Shown: positions 53,045 to 62,165, numbered from the stretch's first letter. The stretch: DNA of 64,000 nt from Mesorhizobium sp. M2D.F.Ca.ET.226.01.1.1 (GCF_004022705.2 NZ_RZOY02000001.1:378956-442955), one strand, 5' to 3'. Program-made: numbers and translations. Notes: generated by a model from the sequence alone, not told the origin.

Positions 53045-54601
53045 TCAATTCACTTTCGATGCAGCCATCGACCGCCAGACCGGACGCAGCGCGTCATGTG
53101 CCATCGCGTAGGAGGGAGCCATGGCTTCGTAGATTGCTGCGAGCTTGTCGTCGCTAGGCTCCGCCTTGCCGAGCAGCGGCGAGACCCATTCGCCGACGCA
53201 GTCGTCCATCGACGGGTAGAGGCCGAGGCAGACCGCGGCGATCATGGCGGCGCCGGCCGCGCCCGCCTCTTCGCGCTCGCTGGTGCGGATGTCGGCGCCG
53301 CCAACGGCAGCGCCGAGGATATTGCGCAACGCTGGGCTGCGGGCGGCGCCGCCGGTCAGGCGGATCTCCCGCGGCAGCGGACCCATGGCCGCGTAACAGT
53401 CGCGCGCCGCGAAAGCGAGGCCTTCGAACACAGCGCGCACTATGTCGGCATAGCCGTGACGCAACGAGATGCCGATAAAGCCGGCCCTGGCATTGGCATC
53501 GACGAACGGCCCCCTCTCACCGGCCTCCGAGACGTAGGGCTGGTAGATCAGCGACGCCGGTTGCGACGACGCGATCCACTGGTCGACCAGCGCGATCATC
53601 TCGCCGTTCGAGCGCCTGATGCCTTGCGAGGCGAGGATGCCGGAGGCGAGGCCGAGCACCCAATCGATGTTGAGCGTCGCCGCCATGTTCGACTGCATCT
53701 GCGCGAAGACGCCGGGCGCCGGCATGGTCATCGTGTAGCCGGTCGCCGCCTCGTTGAGCAGGACGTCGTCCGGTGTCTCTGCCAGCCGCATGTGCATGCC
53801 GGTGGAACCGATGATGGAACAGCCGGGCTTGCGCTGGCGGTCGAACAGGCCGGCGCCGAGCGCCGTGCAGACGACATCGACATAAGCGAGCACCACCGGC
53901 GTGCCGGCGGAAAGCCCGGTTGCCTCGGCGGCCGCCCTCGACAGGCCGGCGCTCTGCCTGCTGCCGTCGACTATTGGCGGCAGCAGGTGCCTGAGGTCGG
54001 CCACGCCAAGCACGTCGAGCACATCGTCGCAGTATTCGCGCGTGCGGAAGTCGCCGAAGGTGAAAGTTGCCTCCGACGGATCGGTGGCGCGATCGCCCGT
54101 CAGCTTGAAATAGAGCCAGTCCTTGCAATGGAAGGCCGTCGACGCCTTGGCCAGCAGTTCCGGCATGTTGCGCTTCATGAAGACGAACTGCGATCCCTGC
54201 TGACAGGCGGCGAGACCGCTGGCGGTCTTCTCGAACCGCAGCCGATCCTCGGGCCTGGCGCGGATTTCCTCGACCTCCCTGGCGGCGCGCGCGTCGAGCC
54301 AAAGCCAGCCCTTGGTGACCGGCTCGCCCTCCTTGTCGATCAGCCAGGTGCCATCGCCCTGGCCGGTGACCGCGATGGCGATCGTACGACTGGCGAGGTG
54401 GGGCACCTTGTCGGCCAGCTGGCGAAGCGTGGTCGCGGTGTCGGCCCAGGTACGCACCAGGTCCTGCTCGGCGCCGCCGCCAGGAAGCGTGTCATAGCGG
54501 TTTGGCAGGGACGTCGCGGCGATCTGCCGGCCCGCCGTGTCGAAGGCGACGGACTTGATAACAGACGTGCCGGCGTCGATCCCGATCACCACATCCTTCA
54601 T
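53045..54601 (-). CDS. eryA: Erythritol kinase (FGGY family), probable EryA
   Basis: 518 residues: VVIGIDAGTSVIKSVAFDTA, AVTGQGDGTWLIDKEGEPVT, ACQQGSQFVFMKRNMPELLA, GCSIIGSTGMHMRLAETPDD, IRLTGGAARSPALRNILGAA. The GQGDGxWxID element and length match EryA, which makes L-erythritol 4-phosphate with ATP. The location between a polyol transporter and an EryB-like enzyme, under EryD, supports this. TGATG couples it to the upstream ATPase gene. Confidence 0.88.
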   Translation of the reverse strand: MKDVVIGIDAGTSVIKSVAFDTAGRQIAATSLPNRYDTLPGGGAEQDLVRTWADTATTLRQLADKVPHLASRTIAIAVTGQGDGTWLIDKEGEPVTKGWLWLDARAAREVEEIRARPEDRLRFEKTASGLAACQQGSQFVFMKRNMPELLAKASTAFHCKDWLYFKLTGDRATDPSEATFTFGDFRTREYCDDVLDVLGVADLRHLLPPIVDGSRQSAGLSRAAAEATGLSAGTPVVLAYVDVVCTALGAGLFDRQRKPGCSIIGSTGMHMRLAETPDDVLLNEAATGYTMTMPAPGVFAQMQSNMAATLNIDWVLGLASGILASQGIRRSNGEMIALVDQWIASSQPASLIYQPYVSEAGERGPFVDANARAGFIGISLRHGYADIVRAVFEGLAFAARDCYAAMGPLPREIRLTGGAARSPALRNILGAAVGGADIRTSEREEAGAAGAAMIAAVCLGLYPSMDDCVGEWVSPLLGKAEPSDDKLAAIYEAMAPSYAMAHDALRPVWRSMAASKVN

Positions 54602-55725
54602 CAGGCAAGCTCCATACCGTGCGAAATGGCGTTGCCGCTCGACTGGTCGAAGACATGCAGGTTGGCCGGGTCGATGCTGACGTTGATCGGCGCCCCGAGT
54701 TCGAGACGGGTGCGGTCATGCTCGACGAGGACGAGCGAGCCGCCGGCGAAATCCGCCGCGATATGGGTCTGGTCGCCCAGCCACTGATTGGCCGAGACGG
54801 TGGCCGGGACGCCATCCTTCGAGCGCCGAACGGCGTACGGCCTGATGCCGATGATGACACGCTCGCGATTGAGCAGCGCCTCGCGGACCGGGCCGCTGAA
54901 GGCGTCCTTGTCATAGTCGAGCGAAAGCCCGTCGGGCAGTCTGAGGTTGATTCTGCCGGCGCCACTGCCGACGAAGGCCTCGAAGACATTCATCGGCGGC
55001 TCCCCGACGAAGGTGCCGGTGAAGAGGTTCGCCGGACGCTCCTTGATCATTTGCGGCGTGTCAAACTGCTGCAGCACGCCGCCCTCCATCACGGCGATGC
55101 GATCGGCAAGAGCGTTGGCCTCGGTCTGGTCATGGGTGACGAGGATTGCGGTCAGGCCGCGCTCCTTGATGAAGTGCTTGATGCGGCCGCGAAGCACGGC
55201 GCGCAATTGCGGCTCGAGCTGGCCCATCGGCTCGTCGAGCAGATGCAGGTCGGCGTCGCGGATCAGGGCACGGCCGAGGCTGGCGCGCTGCTGCTGGCCG
55301 CCGGAGACCGAGCTCGGATAACGATCGAGGATATCCTCGATCTCGAGCAGCTTGGCGATGCTGGCGACCTTGGCATCGACCTCGCTCTTCTGCAGCCTGG
55401 CCGCCTTCAGCGCAAAAGCCATGTTCTCGCGCACGGTGAGCGGCGGATAGAGCGAATAGCCCTCGAAGGCCATCGCCACATTGCGCTTGACCGGCGGCAG
55501 CTTGTGCACCTTGCGGCCCGCGACAGAGATTTCGCCGCGCGAAACCTCCTCGAAGCCGGCGATCATGCGCAGCGTCGAGGTCTTGCCGCAGCCGGACGAA
55601 CCGAGCAGCGCGATGATCTCGCCCTTGGCGATCTCGATGCTGAGCTTCTGGACCGCATGCACGCCGCGGTCGATCGGCCCGTAGAATTTGTCGACGCTGG
55701 AAATGGTGAGGGCGCTCGCGCTCAT
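54601..55725 (-). CDS. Polyol ABC transporter ATPase 1 (MalK/UgpC type)
   Basis: 374 residues. Walker A LLGSSGCGKTSTLRMIAGFE, signature SSVSGGQQQRASLGRAL, Walker B LHLLDEPMGQLEP with catalytic Glu, and the switch His in ILVTHDQTEANALADRIAV. The Q-loop Gln is Glu (AMAFEGYSLYP). The C-terminal TOBE-like regulatory part follows residue ~240. This half has a competent hydrolysis site apart from the Q-loop change. Probably pairs with ATPase 2, encoded just upstream with a 4-base overlap. Confidence 0.9.
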   Translation of the reverse strand: MSASALTISSVDKFYGPIDRGVHAVQKLSIEIAKGEIIALLGSSGCGKTSTLRMIAGFEEVSRGEISVAGRKVHKLPPVKRNVAMAFEGYSLYPPLTVRENMAFALKAARLQKSEVDAKVASIAKLLEIEDILDRYPSSVSGGQQQRASLGRALIRDADLHLLDEPMGQLEPQLRAVLRGRIKHFIKERGLTAILVTHDQTEANALADRIAVMEGGVLQQFDTPQMIKERPANLFTGTFVGEPPMNVFEAFVGSGAGRINLRLPDGLSLDYDKDAFSGPVREALLNRERVIIGIRPYAVRRSKDGVPATVSANQWLGDQTHIAADFAGGSLVLVEHDRTRLELGAPINVSIDPANLHVFDQSSGNAISHGMELA

Positions 55726-56840
55726 GCCGCTTCTCCGTTGCGCAGACTGACGATGTTCTTCGAACCGATGCGCTCGCCGCTGGCGTGATCGAACAACAGC
55801 GCGCTCTTGGCGTTGACCGCGAGATGCGCCTTGCCGCCGCTCTGGCCCGGCGTGCCCGACGGCCGCGAGACGAGGATCTCGCGGCCGCGCACGGTGCGAA
55901 CCAGCGTGACGATCTTTTCATTGAGGGGCGTCTCTGCCTCGACGGTGACGGGGATGGCGCCCGGCTCGCTCTCCGCGACGAAGTGCAGGGTTTCGGGCCG
56001 CAGGCCGATGACGCAGTCGCGGCCGATCGCGGCCTCCGGAGCGCCGGCAAGATGCACCTGCACGTTCGACAGGCCGACATAGATGCCCCTGGCGTCGCGC
56101 TGCGGCTTGACATCGAGCAGGTTGATGGTCGGGTCGCCGAACAGCCGCGCGATCTCGATATTGGCCGGCTCGCGATAGATCTGTTCTGGCGTGCCGAGCT
56201 GCCTGATGACGCCTTGCGACATCACCGCGATGCGGTCGCCAAGCGCCATCGCCTCCTTGTAGTCCTGGGTGACGTAGATGACGGTCGCGCCGCGGTCGGC
56301 GAGAAGCCTGGGTAGTTCCAGCCGCATCTCGAAACGCAGCTTGGCATCGACGTTGCGCAGCGGATCGTCGAGCAGCAGCACCGGCGGCGAGCCGACCAGC
56401 GCGCGTGCAAGCGCGGTGCGCTGCTTCTGACCGTTCGACAGCGCGCGCGGCTTGTGGCTGAGAACATGGCCGATCTTGAGCAGCTTGGCGACGCTGTCGA
56501 CCCCGCCCTTGATTGCGCCGTGGGACGAGCGCTTGGCCTCGAGCGGCGTGGCGATGTTCTCGAAAGCGCTCATATGCGGGAACAGGGCGAAATTCTGGAA
56601 CGCCATGCCGACACCGCGGAATTCGGCGTCGACGTCCGTCATGTCCTCGCCGCCGATCAGGATCCTGCCCTCGTCCGGATCGATGACGCCGGCGACGAGG
56701 CGCAGCAGCACCGTCTTGCCGGCCCCGGAGGGCCCGAACAGGACCAGTGTCTCGCCGTCGGCGACGGTCAGCGACAGATCGTCGAGGACGGTCTGGCTCT
56801 TGTAGCGCTTGACGATGTTCTTCAGTTCAACGCTGGCCAT
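55722..56840 (-). CDS. Polyol ABC transporter ATPase 2, degenerate catalytic residues
   Basis: 372 residues from MASVELKNIVKRYKSQTVLD. Walker A LFGPSGAGKTVLLRLVAG is intact, but the signature is LSNGQKQRTALARAL instead of LSGGQ, Walker B ends LLLDDPLRNVDAK with Asp in place of the catalytic Glu, and the switch His is Gln (IYVTQDYKEAMALGD). The Q-loop Gln is kept (MAFQNFALFP). C-terminal regulatory domain present. Two complementary, unequal ATPases in one CUT1 transporter are unusual. Six bases after the permease gene upstream. Confidence 0.9.
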   Translation of the reverse strand: MASVELKNIVKRYKSQTVLDDLSLTVADGETLVLFGPSGAGKTVLLRLVAGVIDPDEGRILIGGEDMTDVDAEFRGVGMAFQNFALFPHMSAFENIATPLEAKRSSHGAIKGGVDSVAKLLKIGHVLSHKPRALSNGQKQRTALARALVGSPPVLLLDDPLRNVDAKLRFEMRLELPRLLADRGATVIYVTQDYKEAMALGDRIAVMSQGVIRQLGTPEQIYREPANIEIARLFGDPTINLLDVKPQRDARGIYVGLSNVQVHLAGAPEAAIGRDCVIGLRPETLHFVAESEPGAIPVTVEAETPLNEKIVTLVRTVRGREILVSRPSGTPGQSGGKAHLAVNAKSALLFDHASGERIGSKNIVSLRNGEAA

Positions 56841-56845
56841 TCGAT

Positions 56846-57703
56846 TTATCCCTTGACCGCGCCGAGCGACAGGCCCTCGACGAGATAGCGCTGCGCATAG
56901 AGAGCAAGCGCCAGCGTGGGCGTGATCGACAGCACGATCGCCGCCGAAATCTGGCCGTACTGGATGCCCGAGGAGGTGATGAAGGCGAGCGCGCCGACCG
57001 TCACCGGCTGTTTGTCGGCGGAAGCGAGCACCAGCGCGAAGACGAAATTGTTCCAGGCGAAGATGAAAGCGAGCAGGCCGGCAGCCGCGATGCCCGGTCC
57101 GGCGAGCGGCAGCGCGATCTTCCGGAAGGTGGCGAACCAGGAATGACCGGCGATGCGATAGGCGTATTCGATGTCGGCTGGGATATCCTCGAAGTAGCCG
57201 CGCACGATCCACAGGATCAGCGGCAGGCAGATCAGTTGGTAGACCCAGATCAGGCCGAAATAGGTGTTGGCCAGCCCGAGCTTCTGGAAATAGAGGGTGA
57301 GCGGCAACAGCACCAGGAGCGCCGGCGCGAAGCGGAACGAGAGCAACGTGAAAGCGATATCCTCCGAACCGCGGAACTTGTGGCGAGCAAACGCATAGGC
57401 GGCCGGCACGCCGAGCAGCAAAGCCACTGCGACCGAGGTCACCGAGAGGAAGATGGAGTTCCACAGATTGCGCATGAAGGCGATGTCGAGCGTGCCGGCC
57501 GCCGTCTGCAGCTTGCCGGTGATCAACGCCGTATAGTTGGCGAGCGTCGGCTCGAAGACCAGTTGCGGCGGGATACGCAGGATCATCTCGTTGGTCTGGA
57601 ACGACATCATGAAGATCCAGACGATCGGAAACATGAAGAAGACCACGACCAGCGTGAGCGCGATACCGCGCAGCACCCGTTCCAGAAGCGACGTGTGTTC
57701 CAT
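56846..57703 (-). CDS. Carbohydrate (CUT1) ABC transporter permease, MalG-like
   Basis: 285 residues, six membrane helices. Starts with a short cytoplasmic part and LTLVVVFFMFPIVWIFMMSF. The EAA loop reads IEYAYRIAGHSWFATFRKIA, then LPLAGPGIAAAG. Inner-membrane partner of the permease encoded at 57714-58637. Part of the polyol importer of the eryD operon (comparable to the mpt genes of Sinorhizobium). Confidence 0.9.
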   Translation of the reverse strand: MEHTSLLERVLRGIALTLVVVFFMFPIVWIFMMSFQTNEMILRIPPQLVFEPTLANYTALITGKLQTAAGTLDIAFMRNLWNSIFLSVTSVAVALLLGVPAAYAFARHKFRGSEDIAFTLLSFRFAPALLVLLPLTLYFQKLGLANTYFGLIWVYQLICLPLILWIVRGYFEDIPADIEYAYRIAGHSWFATFRKIALPLAGPGIAAAGLLAFIFAWNNFVFALVLASADKQPVTVGALAFITSSGIQYGQISAAIVLSITPTLALALYAQRYLVEGLSLGAVKG

Positions 57704-57713
57704 GCCGGCCCTC

Positions 57714-58637
57714 CTATGCCTGGCCGCGCGCGCGTTCGCGCAGCCGGAGCCAGTTCTTGATGAAGATGTTCGAAAGGAAATAGGTGATCGCCCACAGGAT
57801 GATCATCAGCGCGGCCGAGCGGCCGACATTGGTCGACTGGAAAAAGTTGAGATAGGCTTCGACCTGGAAGACCGTCAGCGTGTCGCCGGGGCCGCCCTGG
57901 GTCATGGCGTAGATGATGTCGAACTGCTGGATGGAATCGAGCAGGCGGAACAGCGTCGCGGTCAGGATATAGGGCGTCAGCATCGGCAAGGTGATGCGAA
58001 AGAAGACGAAGCTCCGCGGCACGCCGTCGAGAGCGGCCGCCTCGAAAGGCTGCGTCGGCAGGCTGCGCAGGCCGGCGAGCAGCAGAATCATGATGAAGGG
58101 CGTGTAGACCCAGATGTCGACGAGCACGACGGTGAGCAGCGCCGTCGAGGGCGAGGACGCCCAGCGGAAATCCTGCAGGCCGATGAGGCTGGCGAGGTAG
58201 CTCAGCACGCCGAAGCCGGGATTGGTCATCAGCTTCCACATCAGCGCGGCCAGCGCCGGCGCCGTCATCAGCGGCATCAGGAGCATGATCGAGATGAAGT
58301 TGTTCAGCGACGAGCGCTTCTGCAAAAGCATGGCGATGCCGAGGCCGAGCAGCAGTTCCAGCCCGACGGTGATGCCGGCATAGAGCAGCGATATCTCCAG
58401 CGTGTTCCAGAACTTCGGATCGGTGAAGAAGGAGATGTAGTTGTCGCCCCAGTTGAACTGGCGCGCCCAGGGCTGGCTCAGCCTGTAGCGCTGGAAGGAA
58501 TAGACCACCGAGGTCAGGAAGGGAATCAGGATGCCGATGCAGACCAGCAAGGCCGGCAGGCTGAGAAGATAGGGCAGCACCCTCTTGCTGATCCTGAAGC
58601 CTGAAGGCTTGGCTCTGTGCATCGTCGCCGAAGTCAT
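57714..58637 (-). CDS. Carbohydrate (CUT1) ABC transporter permease, MalF-like
   Basis: 307 residues. First helix VLPYLLSLPALLVCIGILIP, later helices near residues 85-105 and 150-175, and the EAA loop QPFEAAALDGVPRSFVFFRI, then TLPMLTPYIL. Binding-protein-dependent permease of sugar/polyol importers. It is separated from the binding-protein gene upstream by 196 bases carrying a stable hairpin, which probably lowers expression relative to the binding protein. Confidence 0.9.
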   Translation of the reverse strand: MTSATMHRAKPSGFRISKRVLPYLLSLPALLVCIGILIPFLTSVVYSFQRYRLSQPWARQFNWGDNYISFFTDPKFWNTLEISLLYAGITVGLELLLGLGIAMLLQKRSSLNNFISIMLLMPLMTAPALAALMWKLMTNPGFGVLSYLASLIGLQDFRWASSPSTALLTVVLVDIWVYTPFIMILLLAGLRSLPTQPFEAAALDGVPRSFVFFRITLPMLTPYILTATLFRLLDSIQQFDIIYAMTQGGPGDTLTVFQVEAYLNFFQSTNVGRSAALMIILWAITYFLSNIFIKNWLRLRERARGQA

Positions 58638-58747
58638 CTATCAGCCCGTATCGGTTGCTTCGCCGCGCCGGTCGCCTAGGGAGCAAGGCGGCCGGCCGGG
58701 CGAACTGACGGCAGCATAGGCGCCGCGTCGCAAAAAATGGAAGCGTC

Positions 58748-58824
58748 CGGCCGGCCCGCCTAAGTGCAACTCCAGGAAAACCGCTGCGCGCTTTTCGCGA
58801 AATTGGTCTGGGCGGGCCCGGCCG
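58748..58824. repeat. Intergenic palindrome with rhizobial repeat core
   Basis: The core at 58767-58805 is a diverged copy of the repeat at 27686-27727 (CAACTCCAGGAAAACCGCT and TTTTCGCGAAATTG). It is enclosed by CGGCCGGCCCGCC (58748-58760) and GGCGGGCCCGGCCG (58811-58824), which can pair to a long GC stem. It sits just after the binding-protein gene, as transcript-stabilising hairpins often do. Confidence 0.55.
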
Positions 58825-58833
58825 TCACCCAGT

Positions 58834-60279
58834 TCAGCCGAGGCCGGCTTCCTTGAGCTGGCCGTTGATGCTCTCGGCCAGCTTGTCGAGGCCTTCATCG
58901 ACCGGCACTTCCTTGGCCACCATTTTCTGCAAGGTCGCCGCCCATTCGGTGGTGAGATCGAAGAACAGCGGCTGTGCGGTGAACTTGATGCTGGCGCCGG
59001 GCGCGGATGCGTCGAACATGTCGACATAGCCCGGATAGCTCTTGTTGAGCTTCTCGCGGAACATCTCGTCCTTCCAGACCGCCTGGCGGACTGGATTGAC
59101 GAAGTCCATCTTGGTGGCGCCGAACAGGCAGTGGTCGAGACCGGAAGCCCACTGCATGAAGTACCAGGTGGCGTCCTTGTCCTTCGAGAAGTTGGACATC
59201 GACAGCGACCAGATCCAGATGTTGGGGGTCGGCGCCTTGGCGGCCGGATTGGCCTTGAAGGCCGAGAAGGCGAGCTGGCCGGCCATCTTGTTGCTGCCGC
59301 CGTTCATGAAGTAGCCGAGGATGTCGGCGTCGAAGATCATCGCCGAGGCGCCGGCGCCGAGGTCGGTGCCGACCTGGTACCAAGTGTAGGTCGACCAGTC
59401 CTTCGGGCCGCTTTCCTGGATCATCTGCACCCATTGCTTGTGGAAGGCCTTGGATTCAGCGGTGGCCATGGCGGCGGACAGCTTGCCGTCGGCCGAGACG
59501 TTCAGGTCCTTCTGGTCGAAATTGGCATAGGCCGACAGGAAGCCCGGATGGATGGTTGCCCAGGAGCGCGAGCCGCGCACGCCGATGCCGTAGACGCCAC
59601 CGCCGACATCCTTGGTCAGCTTCGCGGCCGCGGCGACCAGCTCGTCCATGTTGCCGGGGAGCTTGACGCCGGCCTTGTCGAACATCGCCTTGTTGTAGGT
59701 GATGTTGTTCTGCTCGAAACCCCACGGAATGCACCACTGCTTGGCGTCTTCCGAGCCCAGCGCCCCGCCGGGCTTGCCGTTCCACGCGCAGGAATTCCTG
59801 ACGCCGGGCAGGAAGTCGTCCCAGGCATATTTCGGATTGGTCTTGGCCGGGTCCTTGATCCATTCGTTGAGGTCGGTGATCCAGCCCGCCGGGCCGTAGG
59901 TCCAGGTCATGTAGGCGCCGGTCATGAAGGCATCGTATTCGGGCGAGCTTGCCGAGAGCGCCGCCGTCACCTTGTCGAAATAGACGTCTTCCGGGAACAC
60001 GTCATAGGTGACGTTCATGCCGGTCAGCTGCTTGAAATTGTCGAGATCGGCAATCATCGCATCGGCATAGGGATGCTTGTTCAGCAGGAGCTTGATGGTC
60101 TTGCCCTTATGCGCCTGCCAGTCGAAATCGGCGGCAAGGGCGCGGGTCTGCCCCAGGTTGAGCAGCACACCGGCGGTGCTGGCGGCTAGGCCCATGGCGC
60201 CCAGCCCCTTGATCAGGCCGCGGCGGTCGACTTGTCCGCGCAGGAACGCGTCAAGCAGGTCTTTCTCTTTCTCATGCAT
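58834..60279 (-). CDS. Periplasmic polyol/sugar-binding protein (CUT1), Tat signal
   Basis: 481 residues from MHEKEKDLLDAFLRGQVDRR. The signal region VDRRGLIKGLGAMGLAASTA has the twin-arginine pattern, so export through Tat is likely. Mature features of SBP_bac_1: WQAHKGKTIKLLLNKHPYAD, VTAALSASSPEYDAFMTGAY and DADILGYFMNGGSNKMAGQL. Delivers erythritol or related polyols to the two permeases. GGAGGAGAAGACGAC precedes ATG 60279; the upstream ATG at 60309 lacks a site. 45 bases after eryD. Confidence 0.88.
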   Translation of the reverse strand: MHEKEKDLLDAFLRGQVDRRGLIKGLGAMGLAASTAGVLLNLGQTRALAADFDWQAHKGKTIKLLLNKHPYADAMIADLDNFKQLTGMNVTYDVFPEDVYFDKVTAALSASSPEYDAFMTGAYMTWTYGPAGWITDLNEWIKDPAKTNPKYAWDDFLPGVRNSCAWNGKPGGALGSEDAKQWCIPWGFEQNNITYNKAMFDKAGVKLPGNMDELVAAAAKLTKDVGGGVYGIGVRGSRSWATIHPGFLSAYANFDQKDLNVSADGKLSAAMATAESKAFHKQWVQMIQESGPKDWSTYTWYQVGTDLGAGASAMIFDADILGYFMNGGSNKMAGQLAFSAFKANPAAKAPTPNIWIWSLSMSNFSKDKDATWYFMQWASGLDHCLFGATKMDFVNPVRQAVWKDEMFREKLNKSYPGYVDMFDASAPGASIKFTAQPLFFDLTTEWAATLQKMVAKEVPVDEGLDKLAESINGQLKEAGLG

Positions 60280-60324
60280 GTCGTCTTCTCCTCCAAAGGG
60301 TAGTTTCAACGAAACTGTTGCCGG

Positions 60325-61299
60325 CTACCCGACCGGCGTCTTCTCCACGAGCGATCGCGCCGTCCGCTCGTCGGTTATCAAGCCCTTGAGATAGCGGCCC
60401 TCCAGCACCGACTTGATGGCGCGAACCTTGATCTTGCCGCCGGCGACGGCGACGATCCTGCGGTTGGCGATGTCCTCGCGCGCCAGCGCCAGCGCGCGGC
60501 TGGAAACAGTGGTCGCGACCTGCTTTCCCGCGTCGTCGAAGAAGTGGCCGAGCAGTTCGCCCACGGCTCCGTTGCGGCGGGTTTCCTCCATCTCGCCCTT
60601 CTCGATCATGCCGGTGGCGACGAGCGAGGCCTCCTGCTCGGCGGTGCCGATGCCGGCGAGCAAAAGATCAGCGGACCGCGCGAGGTCGAACACCTCACTG
60701 ATGCCCTTTTGGCCAAGCAGCACGGCGCGGTCCTCGACCGTGTTGGCGAACATGGGCACCGGCATGACATAAGCCGCGGCGCCGGTGCGCTCGGCCAGGC
60801 GATGGATGACGTCGTGCGGATTGGCGGAGAATTTCCTGGTCAGGCCGCCAAGCAGCGAGACGAAGCGAATGCCATTCGCCGAGACGCGCGGCAGATACTC
60901 GACGCAGGCGGCAAGCGTGCGGCCATGGCCGACGCCGATCAGCGCATCCTCGCCGCGCTCGATCTCGCGCTTGAGGAACTGCGCGCCGGCGATGCCTAGC
61001 GCCTTGAGCGGCAGATCCTCGGGATCGAAGTCGGGCACCACCTCGCAATAGTCGAGACCGTAGCGGCCGGACAGCTCGTCCTCGAGCGCCACGCATTCGG
61101 AGATTTCGCCGTCGATATAGACCTTAACTAGTCCTTCCTGGTTGGCCTTGGTGATAAGGCGATGCGCCTTGAGGCTGGTCAGGCCCAGCCGCTTGGCGAC
61201 CTCGGACTGGGTGAGGCCGCCGGCATAGTGCAGCCAGGCGGCACGGGCGGCCATGCTGGTCTCGTCGTCGCGCAGAAAGCCGTTGCCGAACCCAACCAT
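60325..61299 (-). CDS. eryD: EryD-like SorC-family transcriptional regulator
   Basis: 324 residues. DNA-binding start: AARAAWLHYAGGLTQSEVAK, RLGLTSLKAHRLITKANQEG. The sugar-binding SorC domain has DALIGVGHGRTLAACVEYLP, FVSLLGGLTRKFSANPHDVI, LLAGIGTAEQEASLVATGMI, and the C-terminal VAVAGGKIKVRAIKSVLEGR, YLKGLITDERTA. EryD represses the ery operon of Brucella until erythritol is present. Here it is the first gene of the ~15 kb operon down to eryC, with dyads in its promoter (61309-61329). Confidence 0.88.
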   Translation of the reverse strand: MVGFGNGFLRDDETSMAARAAWLHYAGGLTQSEVAKRLGLTSLKAHRLITKANQEGLVKVYIDGEISECVALEDELSGRYGLDYCEVVPDFDPEDLPLKALGIAGAQFLKREIERGEDALIGVGHGRTLAACVEYLPRVSANGIRFVSLLGGLTRKFSANPHDVIHRLAERTGAAAYVMPVPMFANTVEDRAVLLGQKGISEVFDLARSADLLLAGIGTAEQEASLVATGMIEKGEMEETRRNGAVGELLGHFFDDAGKQVATTVSSRALALAREDIANRRIVAVAGGKIKVRAIKSVLEGRYLKGLITDERTARSLVEKTPVG

Positions 61300-61308
61300 T
61301 TCCGCCCT

Positions 61309-61329
61309 TTGATATTTTTATCAATTGAT
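61309..61329. promoter_or_regulatory. EryD operator candidate
   Basis: TTGATA-TTTT-TATCAA (61309-61324) overlaps the palindrome ATCAATTGAT (61320-61329), 10 bases before the eryD start. Two fused TATCAA/ATCAATTGAT dyads in AT-rich DNA suit binding of a SorC-type tetramer and autoregulation of the operon. Confidence 0.5.
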
Positions 61330-61362
61330 GCAAAATTTTTCATAGAGCCCGACAGGAGTCAA

Positions 61363-61524
61363 GTGGCACTGCGCGAAATCGCGCGCAAAAAGCCCATGAC
61401 CAACCGACGCTTGAAGATAGTCGACACGGCGGGCGAACTCTTTGCGGAACTGGGTTTTCAAGCGACGACATTGGACATGGTCGCTCAGCGGGCGAAGATA
61501 TCCAAGCTCAGCATCTACAGGCAT
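61363..61524 (+). pseudogene. TetR-family regulator, N-terminal fragment
   Basis: From GTG 61363 with CAGGAG upstream: REIARKKPMTNRRLKIVDTA, GELFAELGFQATTLDMVAQR, AKISKLSIYRH. This is a complete TetR helix-turn-helix. At about 61524 the sequence changes to the reverse of an IS110 transposase, so the ligand domain is missing. Confidence 0.7.
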
Positions 61525-61960
61525 GCTCCACATCGCGTGCATGATCACCGCCAGCTTGCGCGCCACAGCGACACAGGCCTTGCGGTGGCAGGAGCGTTTG
61601 GCGATCGCCTGGCCCCAGCTCTTGACCTTGTCGGAGCCCTTGATGCGCGTCATCAGCCCCGACGCCGCTCGTAGAGAGAGCGTCGCACGTCAGCATCGCC
61701 GGCCTTCGATATGCGACCCTAAACGTCGATTGAGGTGCCCGATTGCCATCGCCGCGAGGTCAGCCCGAAGTAAGCCGCGACATCGCGTGAGCGGCGGAAG
61801 CGCGACGGATCATCGATCGCCGTCATGAACGAAAGTGCAGTGACGGGGCCGACGCCGGGAATGGCCATGAAGCGTCGGCACAGTTCGCTGCGGGCCACCA
61901 TTTTGACGACGAGATCGTGCAGCCGGCAATACTGCGTCCACAGGGCGGGCGCGCGCCTAC
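61525..61960 (-). mobile_element. IS110-family transposase relic
   Basis: Minus-strand pieces: LWTQYCRLHDLVVKMVARSE, LCRRFMAIPGVGPVTALSFM, RSRDVAAYFGLTSRRWQSGT, SIDV, then a TAG in place of the Gln codon, GRISKAGDADVRRSLYE, a frameshift, and GSDKVKSWGQAIAKRSCHRK, ACVAVARKLAVIMHAMW. This is the C-terminal transposase_20 part of IS110 elements. The N-terminal DEDD part is missing. Inactive. Confidence 0.75.
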
Positions 61961-61983
61961 AGCATTATGGCGTCCATCAGCTC

Positions 61984-62165
61984 CGAACCGCTCCGGCGCC
62001 GCCGCGGTTGAATTTGCCCTCGTGCTGCCGGCGCTGTGCACGGCTCTGTTCCGCGTCGCTGACGGCTGGTCCTATGTCACCAGATCGCTGAACATGCGGG
62101 CCGGCTTGAAGACGAAAGCGCACCTGGTGTTGGCCGGCTCCTCCGACAGCGCCACTCAGGCAATC
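61984..62165 (+). pseudogene. TadE-like pseudopilin, internal fragment
   Basis: SGAAAVEFALVLPALCTALF, then RVADGWSYVTRSLNMRAGLK and LVLAGSSDSATQAIAE. The AAVEFALVLPAL segment is the prepilin-like hydrophobic start of TadE/TadF proteins, and the following part fits their mature chain. Both ends are lost, the left one at the IS110 relic. The intact TadG-like gene nearby suggests it was once part of the same pilus-related locus. Confidence 0.55.
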
